Shown piece after piece: positions 53,290 to 62,036 of a stretch of 64,000 nt of DNA. Both the position numbers and the translations under genes were made by a program. The DNA lies in the NCBI GenBank assembly GCA_051414845.1, contig CP183313.1:868001-932000 (forward strand). Reading direction: 5' to 3'. Position 1 is the first letter of the stretch, and each line of letters begins with the position of its first letter. The notes below the pieces were generated by a model that was not told the origin of the DNA, did not search any database, and was given only the letters and a program-made list of their open reading frames with translations. The DNA comes from Simonsiella sp051414845 (lineage in GTDB: Bacteria; Pseudomonadota; Gammaproteobacteria; Burkholderiales; Neisseriaceae).

Positions 53290-53847
53290 ATGACTCAACC
53301 TATTCCCGACCAAGACAACCCTTTCAAAAAACCTGCGCCCGCGTTTCGTGCGCTCAATGTCCACATTTTGACGGTAACCGACACGCGCTCGGCGAAAGAG
53401 GACGGCAGCGGCAATTATTTGGCGAACGCGGTTCAGGCAGCCGAACATGTTTTGCATTCGCGCGATTGGGTGCGCGATGAGTTGTACGATATTCGCGCCA
53501 AAGTGTCGGTGGCGATTGCGAACGCGGAGATTGACGTGATTTTGATTACGGGCGGCACAGGTATGTTTCCGCGCGATGTAACGCCTGACGCGGTGGAAAT
53601 TTTGTTTGATAAACAGATTGTTGGTTTTGGCGAGATGTTCCGCATGATTTCATATGAAGAGATTGGCATGTCCACGATTCAATCGCGTGCCACGGCTGGC
53701 ATTGCGAACAAAACGTTGATTTTCTGTTTACCCGGTTCAACGGGCGCGTGTCGCACGGCATGGGAAAAAATCATTCAAAAACAATTAGACCCACGCATTG
53801 AAAGCTGCGGTTTTACGCGCGTGTTTAATATGTGGGATAAGGCGTGA
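53290..53847 (+). CDS. moaB: Molybdenum cofactor biosynthesis protein MoaB
   Basis: A 185-residue MoaB/MogA-family protein that adenylates molybdopterin before MoeA inserts molybdenum. Family motifs are LTVTDTRSAKEDGSG near residue 30, LITGGTGMFPRDVTPDAVE near 85 and FCLPGSTGACRTAW near 150. The start has AGGAGG 5 bases upstream, inside the end of the moaA pseudogene. It is the only intact moaB in view; a 27-codon stump lies at 39540. A DUS overlaps codons for QAAE. Confidence 0.93.
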   Translation: MTQPIPDQDNPFKKPAPAFRALNVHILTVTDTRSAKEDGSGNYLANAVQAAEHVLHSRDWVRDELYDIRAKVSVAIANAEIDVILITGGTGMFPRDVTPDAVEILFDKQIVGFGEMFRMISYEEIGMSTIQSRATAGIANKTLIFCLPGSTGACRTAWEKIIQKQLDPRIESCGFTRVFNMWDKA

Positions 53848-53852
53848 TGTAG

Positions 53853-53872
53853 GTTGGGGTCTTGATCCCAAC
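53853..53872 (+). terminator. Short hairpin after moaB
   Basis: GTTGGG and CCCAAC pair across an 8-base loop just after the stop; the outer AGGTTGGGG matches the ends of the repeats at 35713-35769. No T tract, so function is uncertain. Confidence 0.4.
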
Positions 53873-53900
53873 TTTTCAGGCTGCCTGAAAAGGAGAATAT

Positions 53901-54563
53901 GTGGTTAATTTATATCAAATTTTGCATTTATCACCGCAAGCGAGTGAAACAGAAATACGTTTTGCATTACAGCAAATGCGTTCACAATTAGACAGCAAAA
54001 CCATTTCTGCGATAGAAAAATGGCTGCTTGTTCCTAATGTTCGCACACGTTATGATGAAAAATTGCGTGAAACTTATCCTGATTTTTTCAGGCAGCCTGA
54101 ACGTAAAGTTAAACAAATTCAACCTGAAATCGTTGAAGAAGTTGAAGAAGAATTGCCACCTTTATGGAATCCAAGTGCTGCCTGCAATTGGGCAATTATG
54201 TTTTTGCCCATTGCACCTGTTCTCCATGCCCAAAATTGGAAAGCATTGGAAGAAGAACGGTTAGCACTTTATAACTGGATTTGGTCGGTTGTTTTTTTCA
54301 TTTTGATGTTTATCGCGATAACTTTTGATTGGTTGAGTAAAAAAATTCCGTTTCCGTTTCTTTATGGGCTGCTTCCTTTGATTTTATGGTATTTTTTATT
54401 AGGCAGAAAACAAATTCGTTTTTTCAAAGAAGAATTGGATAATGACTATGAGAAAAGAGGCTGGTCGCTGCCGATTTTGCTGTCTATTGGTATTTTTATC
54501 GCGATGTCTGCGCTGAGCATGGGATTGATTTTATTGTTTGTTTCATCTATCAAAACTCATTAA
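53901..54563 (+). CDS. Hypothetical membrane protein with a J-domain-like N-terminus
   Basis: A 220-residue protein. Residues 1-60 (NLYQILHLSPQASETEIRFALQQMRSQLD ... TRYDEKL) follow the spacing of J-domain helices, but the HPD motif that stimulates DnaK is absent. Helices follow at about 128-147, 151-168 and 190-213, so the C-terminal half is membrane embedded. An acidic stretch (EIVEEVEEEL) joins the two. The start is GTG at 53901; AAGGAG lies 5 bases upstream, partly formed by a DUS. Family unknown to me. It is not part of the molybdenum pathway. Confidence 0.65.
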   Translation: MVNLYQILHLSPQASETEIRFALQQMRSQLDSKTISAIEKWLLVPNVRTRYDEKLRETYPDFFRQPERKVKQIQPEIVEEVEEELPPLWNPSAACNWAIMFLPIAPVLHAQNWKALEEERLALYNWIWSVVFFILMFIAITFDWLSKKIPFPFLYGLLPLILWYFLLGRKQIRFFKEELDNDYEKRGWSLPILLSIGIFIAMSALSMGLILLFVSSIKTH

Positions 54564-54616
54564 TTTTGAGTTTTTTCATGAAATTTTAACTATGTTTTTC
54601 AGGTAGCCTGAAAACC

Positions 54617-54649
54617 AAAAAAGCAGAACATTCAATGTTCTGCTTTTTT
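54617..54649. terminator. Bidirectional terminator between the membrane gene and csbD
   Basis: AAAAAAGCAGAACATT and its complement AATGTTCTGCTTTTTT form a near-perfect stem with a tiny loop between converging genes, with A and T runs on either side. It is not made from DUS. Confidence 0.88.
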
Positions 54650-54658
54650 AACTTCTGA

Positions 54659-54856
54659 TTAGTATTTGCTCAACCAATCATCAACTTCTTTTTCAGCTTG
54701 CTCTTTGGTGTAACCATAGCGCTCTTGGATTTTACCTGCCAATTGGTCGCGTTTGCCTTCAATCACTTTCAACTCATCATCGGTCAATTCGCCCCATTTT
54801 TCTTTGGCTTTGCCCACTAATTGATCCCATTTACCTTCTACTTGATCCCAATTCAT
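54659..54856 (-). CDS. CsbD-family stress protein
   Basis: A 65-residue CsbD/UPF0337 protein: MNWDQVEGKWDQLVGKAKEKWG then a second similar half (IEGKRDQLAGKIQERYGYTKEQAEKEVDDWL). Small, charged and helical. Members are induced under stress in other bacteria; the molecular role is not known. Clear AAGGAG site at 8 bases. It stands alone, with its promoter in the 277-base gap shared with tamA. Confidence 0.9.
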   Translation of the reverse strand: MNWDQVEGKWDQLVGKAKEKWGELTDDELKVIEGKRDQLAGKIQERYGYTKEQAEKEVDDWLSKY

Positions 54857-55133
54857 GCTGAACTCCTTGAAGTGTTTAAAAAAACTGTCTGGCTAACCAA
54901 ACAGTGGGGACAGTATAGAGTGAATAGGATAAAGTTGGCAAGTAAAATGTCATTTTTTACTTGCACTAACATTAACAACGTTTATGTCGCACAATGGTAA
55001 TAAATGCAAAATTATCAGCAGCAACTGAGGTTTCTTTACATTCAGGCTGCCTGAAATTCACAAAAATAATGCTAAAATGTGCCATTTTTTACTGATAACT
55101 GCTTTCAGGCAGCCTGATTTGCCTATTTTGCCC

Positions 55134-57062
55134 ATGAAAAATTGTTTACATCCTTGTATTACTGTATTTTTATTGACATTCGCCACACAACAAAATGCGT
55201 GGGCGCATACGGCTTCTGCGCCTGCTACACAAACTGAGACGCAACAAGACGATAGAGTAACCAGCGAAGCCAAGCAATTGAAGCAAACGCTGAAAAATAC
55301 CTTTCAAAATATTAAAGATGCCATTTCGGGCAAAAAAGATGAAGATGACTCCAAACCACAAGTCTTAACGCCCAAATATCCTGTTGAAATTGATGTAGAC
55401 AATGCCGAAATTAAAGCCATGCTGGAAGAATTTTTGCCGATTTTGGTGTATCAGCGCAAAGAAGTGTTGGACCGCGAACAAGTGGAATTTTTGGCAGAAG
55501 ATACGCCGAAAAGTGCGCAAGAAATGATTCGCACCGAAGGCTATTTCAATGCGCAAGTGACGGTATCGCCCAAAGGTGAGGGTTATGTGGTGAAAGTCGT
55601 TTTGGGCAAACGCACGCAGATTGATAATGTGTCGGTGGCTTTATTGGGCGATATTGTGTCGGATGATGATTTGTCTTTGTATTACAAAAAATCGTTTGAA
55701 CACTGGGCGTTGCCTGTTGGTGCGCCGTTTCGTCAGGAAGATTGGACAACCAGTAAAGCTTCGGTTCTATCGGCGGTAACGCGCAAAAAATATCCGCTGG
55801 CAATGCTGAGCCACACGCAAGCAACGGTTAATCCTGATACCAAAAAAGCGGATTTAACAGTGAATGTGGACAGCAAAAATCCGATTTATTTTGGCGAAAC
55901 GCAGATTAGCGGCAATGAGCGTTATCCTGTGAGTGTGATACAAGGCTTGGCACAATATAAAGAAGGCGATGTGTATGATTTGGATAAAATTCTGGATTAT
56001 CAGCAAGCTTTGGAACAAGACGCGCATTATTCGGGCGCGTCGGTGCAGGCTGATTTTGATAAATTGCAGGGCGACAGAGTACCTGTGATTGTGTCGGTTT
56101 CGGAAGTAAAACGGCAGAAAGTTGAAGCGGGCGTGCGTTTTGATTCGGAATATGGTTTAGGCGCGAACATCGGTTACGACCACTATAATTTGTTTAACCG
56201 CGGCTATGTTGGCTCGGTTTATGCCGATTGGGACAAATATCAAACCACATTGGCATTCGGTATCAGCCAACCGCGCAAAGCCAACGGACATTATTGGACC
56301 AGCAACATTGCCTACACCCGCAGCACGACGCAAAAATTGGAAACCAAAGCGGTAACCAGTGGTTTATGGTATGTACGCGATAGCGATAATATCGAAGCTC
56401 GCTATGGCGTTGAATTTATTGGCGAAGATACGCGCCTACCCGACCAAAATATCAATTTGGGTCGCAGTTTCGCCACCATGCTGACGGCTTCGTGGAAACG
56501 CCAACAAATCGAAACCCCTTTGCGCCCAGCCAACGGCTATTATTTTGACGGCAAAATTGGCACAACGCTTGGCAAACTGTTATCTTCTGCCATGATGGCG
56601 CGCGTCAAAGGCCGTGCAGGCTATTATTTCACGCCTGAAAACAAACAAATCGGCACATTCATTGCGCGCAGCGAGCTGGGTTATGTGTACACCAATAAAG
56701 ACACGCTTGGTGGCGATGTGCCATCCAGTTTAATGTTCCGCACAGGCGGTGCCAACTCGATTCGCGGCTATGAATTGGACAGCATTGGACGACGCGTTTT
56801 TGACAGCGATACCGTTTTCCCCGAGCGCGCAATGGCAGTATTCAGCGCGGAATACCAATATCTAATTAAAAAAGATTTCGCCTTGGCAGTTTTTCACGAT
56901 TTAGGCGGCGCAGCACCGAATTTCAAAGACATGACCTTGCGCCACGGCACAGGTTTGGGCGTACGCTGGTTTAGCCCTGTTGCACCATTTTCATTTGACA
57001 TCGCCTATGGACATCACGACCGTAAAGTGCGCTGGCATATCAGTTTAGGTACCCGTTTTTAA
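55134..57062 (+). CDS. tamA: Outer-membrane translocation protein TamA
   Basis: A 642-residue Omp85-family protein that works with TamB in moving proteins or lipids to the outer membrane. The Sec signal peptide (about 1-23, ending NAWA) supports the ATG at 55134 over an earlier one in a DUS. POTRA domains occupy about 100-350. The C-terminal 16-strand barrel is visible as alternating residues and ends in F (SLGTRF). The conserved VRGY-type loop reads SIRGYELDS near 565. It is followed by a gap with a Correia-like element and then tamB. Confidence 0.9.
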   Translation: MKNCLHPCITVFLLTFATQQNAWAHTASAPATQTETQQDDRVTSEAKQLKQTLKNTFQNIKDAISGKKDEDDSKPQVLTPKYPVEIDVDNAEIKAMLEEFLPILVYQRKEVLDREQVEFLAEDTPKSAQEMIRTEGYFNAQVTVSPKGEGYVVKVVLGKRTQIDNVSVALLGDIVSDDDLSLYYKKSFEHWALPVGAPFRQEDWTTSKASVLSAVTRKKYPLAMLSHTQATVNPDTKKADLTVNVDSKNPIYFGETQISGNERYPVSVIQGLAQYKEGDVYDLDKILDYQQALEQDAHYSGASVQADFDKLQGDRVPVIVSVSEVKRQKVEAGVRFDSEYGLGANIGYDHYNLFNRGYVGSVYADWDKYQTTLAFGISQPRKANGHYWTSNIAYTRSTTQKLETKAVTSGLWYVRDSDNIEARYGVEFIGEDTRLPDQNINLGRSFATMLTASWKRQQIETPLRPANGYYFDGKIGTTLGKLLSSAMMARVKGRAGYYFTPENKQIGTFIARSELGYVYTNKDTLGGDVPSSLMFRTGGANSIRGYELDSIGRRVFDSDTVFPERAMAVFSAEYQYLIKKDFALAVFHDLGGAAPNFKDMTLRHGTGLGVRWFSPVAPFSFDIAYGHHDRKVRWHISLGTRF

Positions 57063-57100
57063 CTCTATTTTTCAGGCAGCCTGAAATCCTGCTGCAATGA

Positions 57101-57208
57101 TATAGTCGCTTAAAATAAAAAATAAAACAAGGCAACCGTGAAAGCCGCGTACATCTAGGACATACAGGCATGACCGACGCGGTAGTATTGTGTGTTTAAG
57201 TGACTATA
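57101..57208. repeat. Correia-like element between tamA and tamB (108 bp)
   Basis: The ends TATAGTCGCTTAAA and TTTAAGTGACTATA are inverted repeats with one mismatch. The interior ACAAGGCAAC ... GTACATCTAGGACATAC shares the GTACATCTAG block with the element at 28629-28737. The size agrees with short Correia elements. It lies in the leader of tamB. Confidence 0.75.
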
Positions 57209-57313
57209 TGTCGGTTTGGAAAGCCGACCTACACACTCATCGTTAATTTTTTTCAGGCTGCCTGAAAACCTCATTTCTCTTTCAGGCAGCCCTATCCTTT
57301 GCTTGTTATCATC

Positions 57314-60300
57314 ATGACTCAGCCCAACTCTGAACCACAACACAATACGCAGCCTGAAAATCAGACGACTGCGCCTAAGCAACCGAAAAAACGCCGCTGG
57401 CTCAAATATACCGCCATCGGCGCGGCTTTGTCTGCGGTGGGCTTGATTGGCGGCGGCTACTGGTTGCTGACGAGCCATAGCGGTTTACAATTTGCCGTAA
57501 CACAATTGCCGAAACTGGCAGGCGTAGAAATTGACGCCAAAACCTTAAACGGCACGATTTGGCACGGTTTTTCGGGCGAAGGCATTCAGGTAAAAACTGA
57601 AGCGGCCGATACCGAAATCCAAGACCTTAAATTGCAATGGCAAGCCAATCAATTATGGGATAAAAACTTACATATCAATGAATTAGCCATTGGTAATATT
57701 CGCATTAAAAGCAAATCCACACCGCCCGAGCCTGATAAACCTGCGACCAAACTGCCCAACAGCATTTCTTTACCGTTTACCGTTGTTGCTGAAAAAATCA
57801 CAATCGGCGAAATCATCAACGTAATCGATGATGACAAGCAGCCTGAAAACGTGATTTTACGCGGCATTGACGCACGTTATGTCTATAACCATAAAGAACA
57901 TATTCTGCAAATCCAATCGCTGCGAAATGAATGGTCTAAAAGCCATGGGCATTTGTATGCCAGCACCAGCAGCCCCTTTGCTCTGGAAGGCGTGTTGCTG
58001 ACCAATGGACAATTAGACAATGTTGCTGTGGAAAACATTTTCAATATTTCAGGAAGTTTGCAACAGCTTGGTGTGGAATCCACTTTAACGGGCAACGGCG
58101 TAAGCTTGTACGCACACACTCAATTGCGCCCATTTGAAGCACAATTGAGCCGTAAAATTGACAAAGTCGTGTTAGAAGGCAATGGCGTTAATCCACAAGC
58201 CTTTGATAAAACTTTGCCTTTTGCCAATTTAACTTTTAAAGTTGAAGTCCATCCCAATCACAATCAAGCCGACAACATCGCCTTAACTGGCAATATAGAT
58301 TTACGCAACGACAACCCTGAACCTGCCGATAAAAACGGCATTCCTGTTCAATTATTAACAGGCAGCTTTGTGGTGGACAATCAAAATGTGGTGCAACTGG
58401 GTGGTATCAGCGCGAAGTTGATGCGTGATGGACATCTAACCTTAAATGGCAACCTAGATACCGCTAACAAAACATTGAATTTGGTTGCCAACGCGCACCA
58501 TATCATCGCTGCCGATATCTTGGCGCAGCCTTTAAAAGGCGCGCTCAATGGGCAAATAACCGCCAAAAACACCTTTGACCAACCCAATGTGCAATGGCAA
58601 CTCAATACAGGTTTTGCCGACGTTTCAGGCAGCCTGAATATCGTTACGGACACCGCATTAGGACAGCGCACTTTGTTGATTAAAGACGCGCAAATTGTGC
58701 CGAAAAATGGCGGCAAAATGCAGCTTTCAGGCAGCTATGAATTATTCAAAGACCAAAAATTAGAAGCCAAAGTCATCAGCGAAAACTTCAATCCCAACCA
58801 GTTTTACCCCACTTTCCCTGTGGGCAGCGTAAACGGCACGATTGATGCCAACGGTTTGGCAGGCAAACAACAATTTGATGCGCAAATGCAATTTGGCAAA
58901 TCGCAATTATCAGGCGCGGAACTTTCAGGCAGCGCAAAAATTGGCTACCTTGACAAGCACTTACACCAAGCCGATGCCGACATTCGCTTGGGACAAAACC
59001 GCATTTTAACCCAAGGTGCCTACGGCAAAAAAGGCGACACGCTCAAACTAGACATCAATGCGCCTGAATTAAACCGCTTCGGTTTCGGCGTTCAAGGCGC
59101 ATTAATCGCCAAAGGTACGCTCACGTCTATCGCCGATGATTTCACCAAACTGGACGCCAAACTTTCAGGCAGCGCGCGCCAGTTTGCTATGGGCGATGGC
59201 TTAAAAGTGCAAAATTTGGACTTTAATTTCATCGGTTCGCCCGATCCACAACGTCCGCTGGATATCATGCTGAAAGGCAATAGCATTTTGGCAGGTGGTA
59301 CGGCAATTGACACCATTGATGCCGCGCTCAAAGGCACATTGCGCCGCCACAACTTCCGCGCCAATGGCAGCCTGAAAATTGACGGCAAACCGCTAGCATT
59401 AAACACCCAAGCCGATGGCGGTTTAAACGACAAAAATCAATGGCTGGGACAAATTGGCGCGTTAGATGTGAGCGGTGCGCTGGATTTGAAATTGCAAAAC
59501 CGCATGGGTTTAGAAGTAGGTACAGAACGCGTGGTACTGGGCGCGGCGCATTGGCAAGCCCTTTCAGGCAGCCTGAATTTAGAACGCTTAGTATGGGATA
59601 AACAAGCAGGCTTATCCACCAAAGGCAGCGCGCAAAGTTTGCATTTGGTGCAGCTACACAATTTCTACACGCCGCCAGTGGAACATAATTTGGTCCTATC
59701 AGGCGATTGGGATTTGAACTACACGCAAAACCCAACAGGTTATTTAAATGTGCGTCAACAAGGCGGCGACATCATCTTAAACGATGCACGCAAAACACCC
59801 CTATTGCTCAACAATTTCGTGTTGAACACACAACTGAGCAACCGTGGCATTTTAAACAAATTCAGCGGCAACACGCGCTACGGCAAAGCAGAAGGCAATT
59901 TTGACATTCTGCAAACTTTTGGTGGCGATTTGGCACAAGCCCCAGTAACAGGGCGCGTACTCGTACGCTCGGAAAACTTGGATACCTTGCGCAACTTCAT
60001 GCCAATTGGACAAACCATTAGCGGCACGCTCAATGGCGATGTAGCCATCAGTGGTCGCCTGAACAATCCACAATTTTCAGGCAGCATTACAGGGCAAGAT
60101 TTGAATTACCGCAACCGCGATGTTGGCATTATCTTAACCGATGGTACGCTGCAATCAAGCCTAGAAGGGCAAACATGGATTGTGGACGCGCTTACCTTCC
60201 GCCGCAAAGATGGCACAGTATCGCTTGCAGGCAAAGCCAGCTATGCCACCGACACACCCGATGTGGATGCAAAAGTCACGTTCAATCACTACCAAATCCT

Positions 60301-61204
60301 TGACCAACCCAACCGCCGCTTAACCATTTCAGGCACGAGTGACGTGATTTACACCAAAGACGGCATCACACTCACAGGCAATCTGCAAACCGATGAAGGT
60401 CGCTTCGGCTTCCAAGACAGCAGTGCGCCCACTTTGGACGATGACGTGATAGTATTGGGCGAAAGCCAAGAAGAGCCTTCCAAACCTTTGCCATTTAATT
60501 TGAATTTAGTATTTGATTTAAATGATAAATTCTATTTCTCAGGACAAGGTTTAGATGTAACGCTAGGCGGACAACTCACGCTCAAAGCCAAACCTGGCAC
60601 CGATATTCAAGGCGTTGGCAGCGTCAATGTCGTTAAAGGACAATACAAAGCCTACGGACAAGACTTGACCATCAAAAAAGGCGTGATTTCCTTTGTCGGT
60701 CCGCTTAACAGCCCCAATCTCAATATCCGCGCCGAACGTCGTGGCTCGCCTGTTGGCGCGGGTGTAGAAGTATTGGGCAACCTAGACAGTCCACGCGTTA
60801 CACTGGTTGCTGATGAACCGATGAGCGAAAAAGACAAACTGTCATGGCTGATTCTAAACCGTGCCAGCAGCGGCAGCAGCACCGATGAAGCCGCATTAGC
60901 AACCGCCGCAGGCGCATTCCTTGCAGGCAGCCTGAACGACAAAATCGGCTTAGTGGACGATTTTGGCTTAACCAGCCAACAAACGCGCAACGCCCAAACA
61001 GGCGAAATGAACCCCGCGCAACAAGTCCTAACCTTTGGCAAACAGCTCACGCAAAACCTGTATCTTGGTTACGAAGCAGGCTTGCAAACCGCCAGCCAAT
61101 CGGTCAAACTCGTGTATCAACTCACGCGCTCATTCCAAGCCATCGCACGCGCTGGCACTCAATCCAGTGGCGGCGAAGTGAAATACATTAAACGCTTTGA
61201 CTAA
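57314..61204 (+). CDS. tamB: Inner-membrane-anchored translocation protein TamB
   Basis: A 1296-residue AsmA-like protein. One N-terminal membrane helix lies at about residues 30-50 (YTAIGAALSAVGLIGGGYWLL). The rest is repetitive beta structure, likely a long groove spanning the periplasm towards TamA, ending in the DUF490 domain (GSVNVVKGQYKAYGQDL, LGYEAGLQTASQSVKLVYQLTRS). Many DUS are read in frame as SGSLN, SGSIT or AGSLN at strand turns. The ATG at 57314 is preferred over an upstream TTG. Confidence 0.93.
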   Translation: MTQPNSEPQHNTQPENQTTAPKQPKKRRWLKYTAIGAALSAVGLIGGGYWLLTSHSGLQFAVTQLPKLAGVEIDAKTLNGTIWHGFSGEGIQVKTEAADTEIQDLKLQWQANQLWDKNLHINELAIGNIRIKSKSTPPEPDKPATKLPNSISLPFTVVAEKITIGEIINVIDDDKQPENVILRGIDARYVYNHKEHILQIQSLRNEWSKSHGHLYASTSSPFALEGVLLTNGQLDNVAVENIFNISGSLQQLGVESTLTGNGVSLYAHTQLRPFEAQLSRKIDKVVLEGNGVNPQAFDKTLPFANLTFKVEVHPNHNQADNIALTGNIDLRNDNPEPADKNGIPVQLLTGSFVVDNQNVVQLGGISAKLMRDGHLTLNGNLDTANKTLNLVANAHHIIAADILAQPLKGALNGQITAKNTFDQPNVQWQLNTGFADVSGSLNIVTDTALGQRTLLIKDAQIVPKNGGKMQLSGSYELFKDQKLEAKVISENFNPNQFYPTFPVGSVNGTIDANGLAGKQQFDAQMQFGKSQLSGAELSGSAKIGYLDKHLHQADADIRLGQNRILTQGAYGKKGDTLKLDINAPELNRFGFGVQGALIAKGTLTSIADDFTKLDAKLSGSARQFAMGDGLKVQNLDFNFIGSPDPQRPLDIMLKGNSILAGGTAIDTIDAALKGTLRRHNFRANGSLKIDGKPLALNTQADGGLNDKNQWLGQIGALDVSGALDLKLQNRMGLEVGTERVVLGAAHWQALSGSLNLERLVWDKQAGLSTKGSAQSLHLVQLHNFYTPPVEHNLVLSGDWDLNYTQNPTGYLNVRQQGGDIILNDARKTPLLLNNFVLNTQLSNRGILNKFSGNTRYGKAEGNFDILQTFGGDLAQAPVTGRVLVRSENLDTLRNFMPIGQTISGTLNGDVAISGRLNNPQFSGSITGQDLNYRNRDVGIILTDGTLQSSLEGQTWIVDALTFRRKDGTVSLAGKASYATDTPDVDAKVTFNHYQILDQPNRRLTISGTSDVIYTKDGITLTGNLQTDEGRFGFQDSSAPTLDDDVIVLGESQEEPSKPLPFNLNLVFDLNDKFYFSGQGLDVTLGGQLTLKAKPGTDIQGVGSVNVVKGQYKAYGQDLTIKKGVISFVGPLNSPNLNIRAERRGSPVGAGVEVLGNLDSPRVTLVADEPMSEKDKLSWLILNRASSGSSTDEAALATAAGAFLAGSLNDKIGLVDDFGLTSQQTRNAQTGEMNPAQQVLTFGKQLTQNLYLGYEAGLQTASQSVKLVYQLTRSFQAIARAGTQSSGGEVKYIKRFD

Positions 61205-61209
61205 ACCAC

Positions 61210-61239
61210 AGGCAGCCTGAATATTTCAGGCTGCCTGAA
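61210..61239 (+). terminator. Paired-DUS hairpin after tamB
   Basis: AGGCAGCCTGAA and TTCAGGCTGCCT face each other across 4 bases, a few bases past the tamB stop. Confidence 0.5.
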
Positions 61240-61258
61240 ACCCTATTGCGACAACATT

Positions 61259-61891
61259 ATGCCCACACTTTTCCCTAAACTTCCCCTTACTGATAAAGTT
61301 TCCATCCGCCGCCAACTGCGCCAAAACCGCAAAAACTTAAGCAAAAGTGCACGCGAGCGCGCCGAGCAAGCGATTAATCGCGCGCTCAAAAGAACAATCA
61401 AACGCGGCAAAAAAATCGCTGTGTACTACCCCATCGGCAGCGAATTAAGACTGGATAACTTCATTCAAAGCGCGCAAAAACGTGGCGCACAACTCTACCT
61501 ACCCTATATAGAAAAAAAACAATTGCGCCTATGGTTTACGCCCTACCCTAACCTTTCAGGCAGCCTGAAAACACGCAAAATCATCGGCAAAACAAACCGT
61601 AAAAGCATTAATGTTCCCCAGTTTCAAGGCAAAAAAATCCGCGCCCACCAACTGAACACGCTCATCATCCCCATTGTCGGCATAGACACACAAGGTTACC
61701 GTTTAGGACAAGGCGGCGGCTATTACGACTGCACCCTAGCCGCTTGCCAAAACCGTTTAATCCCACGCCTTATCGCCGTCTCATTCGCTTGCCAAACCGT
61801 ACACAGTTTACCCACCGAGCCGCATGACGCGCAGATTAAGGAATGGTTCGGCGAATACGGACGCATCAGCTTACCTTTTCAGGCAGCCTAA
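61259..61891 (+). CDS. fau: 5-formyltetrahydrofolate cyclo-ligase
   Basis: A 210-residue ATP-dependent enzyme that converts 5-formyl-THF to 5,10-methenyl-THF, recovering a storage folate. Typical blocks: RRQLRQNRKNL near residue 18, VYYPIGSELRLDNFI near 58, NTLIIPIVGIDTQGYRLGQGGGYYD at about 133-158 (nucleotide-binding glycines), and a C-terminal ACQTVHSLPTEPHD. A DUS reads in frame as LSGSLK at about 99. No ribosome site is obvious. It lies 54 bases after tamB. Confidence 0.9.
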   Translation: MPTLFPKLPLTDKVSIRRQLRQNRKNLSKSARERAEQAINRALKRTIKRGKKIAVYYPIGSELRLDNFIQSAQKRGAQLYLPYIEKKQLRLWFTPYPNLSGSLKTRKIIGKTNRKSINVPQFQGKKIRAHQLNTLIIPIVGIDTQGYRLGQGGGYYDCTLAACQNRLIPRLIAVSFACQTVHSLPTEPHDAQIKEWFGEYGRISLPFQAA

Positions 61892-61917
61892 AACCGCAAA
61901 ATCCCCAGCAATCTATT

Positions 61918-61941
61918 CCCTCCCTCGCTCGCGAGGGAGGG
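61918..61941 (+). repeat. GC-rich perfect hairpin after fau
   Basis: CCCTCCCTCGC and GCGAGGGAGGG form an 11-bp stem with a 2-base loop, followed by CTAGAGTGGGGGG. It is REP-like; no T tract follows. Confidence 0.6.
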
Positions 61942-62036
61942 CTAGAGTGGGGGGCAGTTAATATTATCAGCAACTCAAAATCTTTCAGGCAGCCTGAAAA
62001 ACTAACCCAACCACTTAAACCCATAATTAACAAGCC

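Noticed and set aside
55077..55133. Longer start for tamA
   Set aside because: It passes through a DUS and would bury the signal peptide, which begins at the ATG at 55134.
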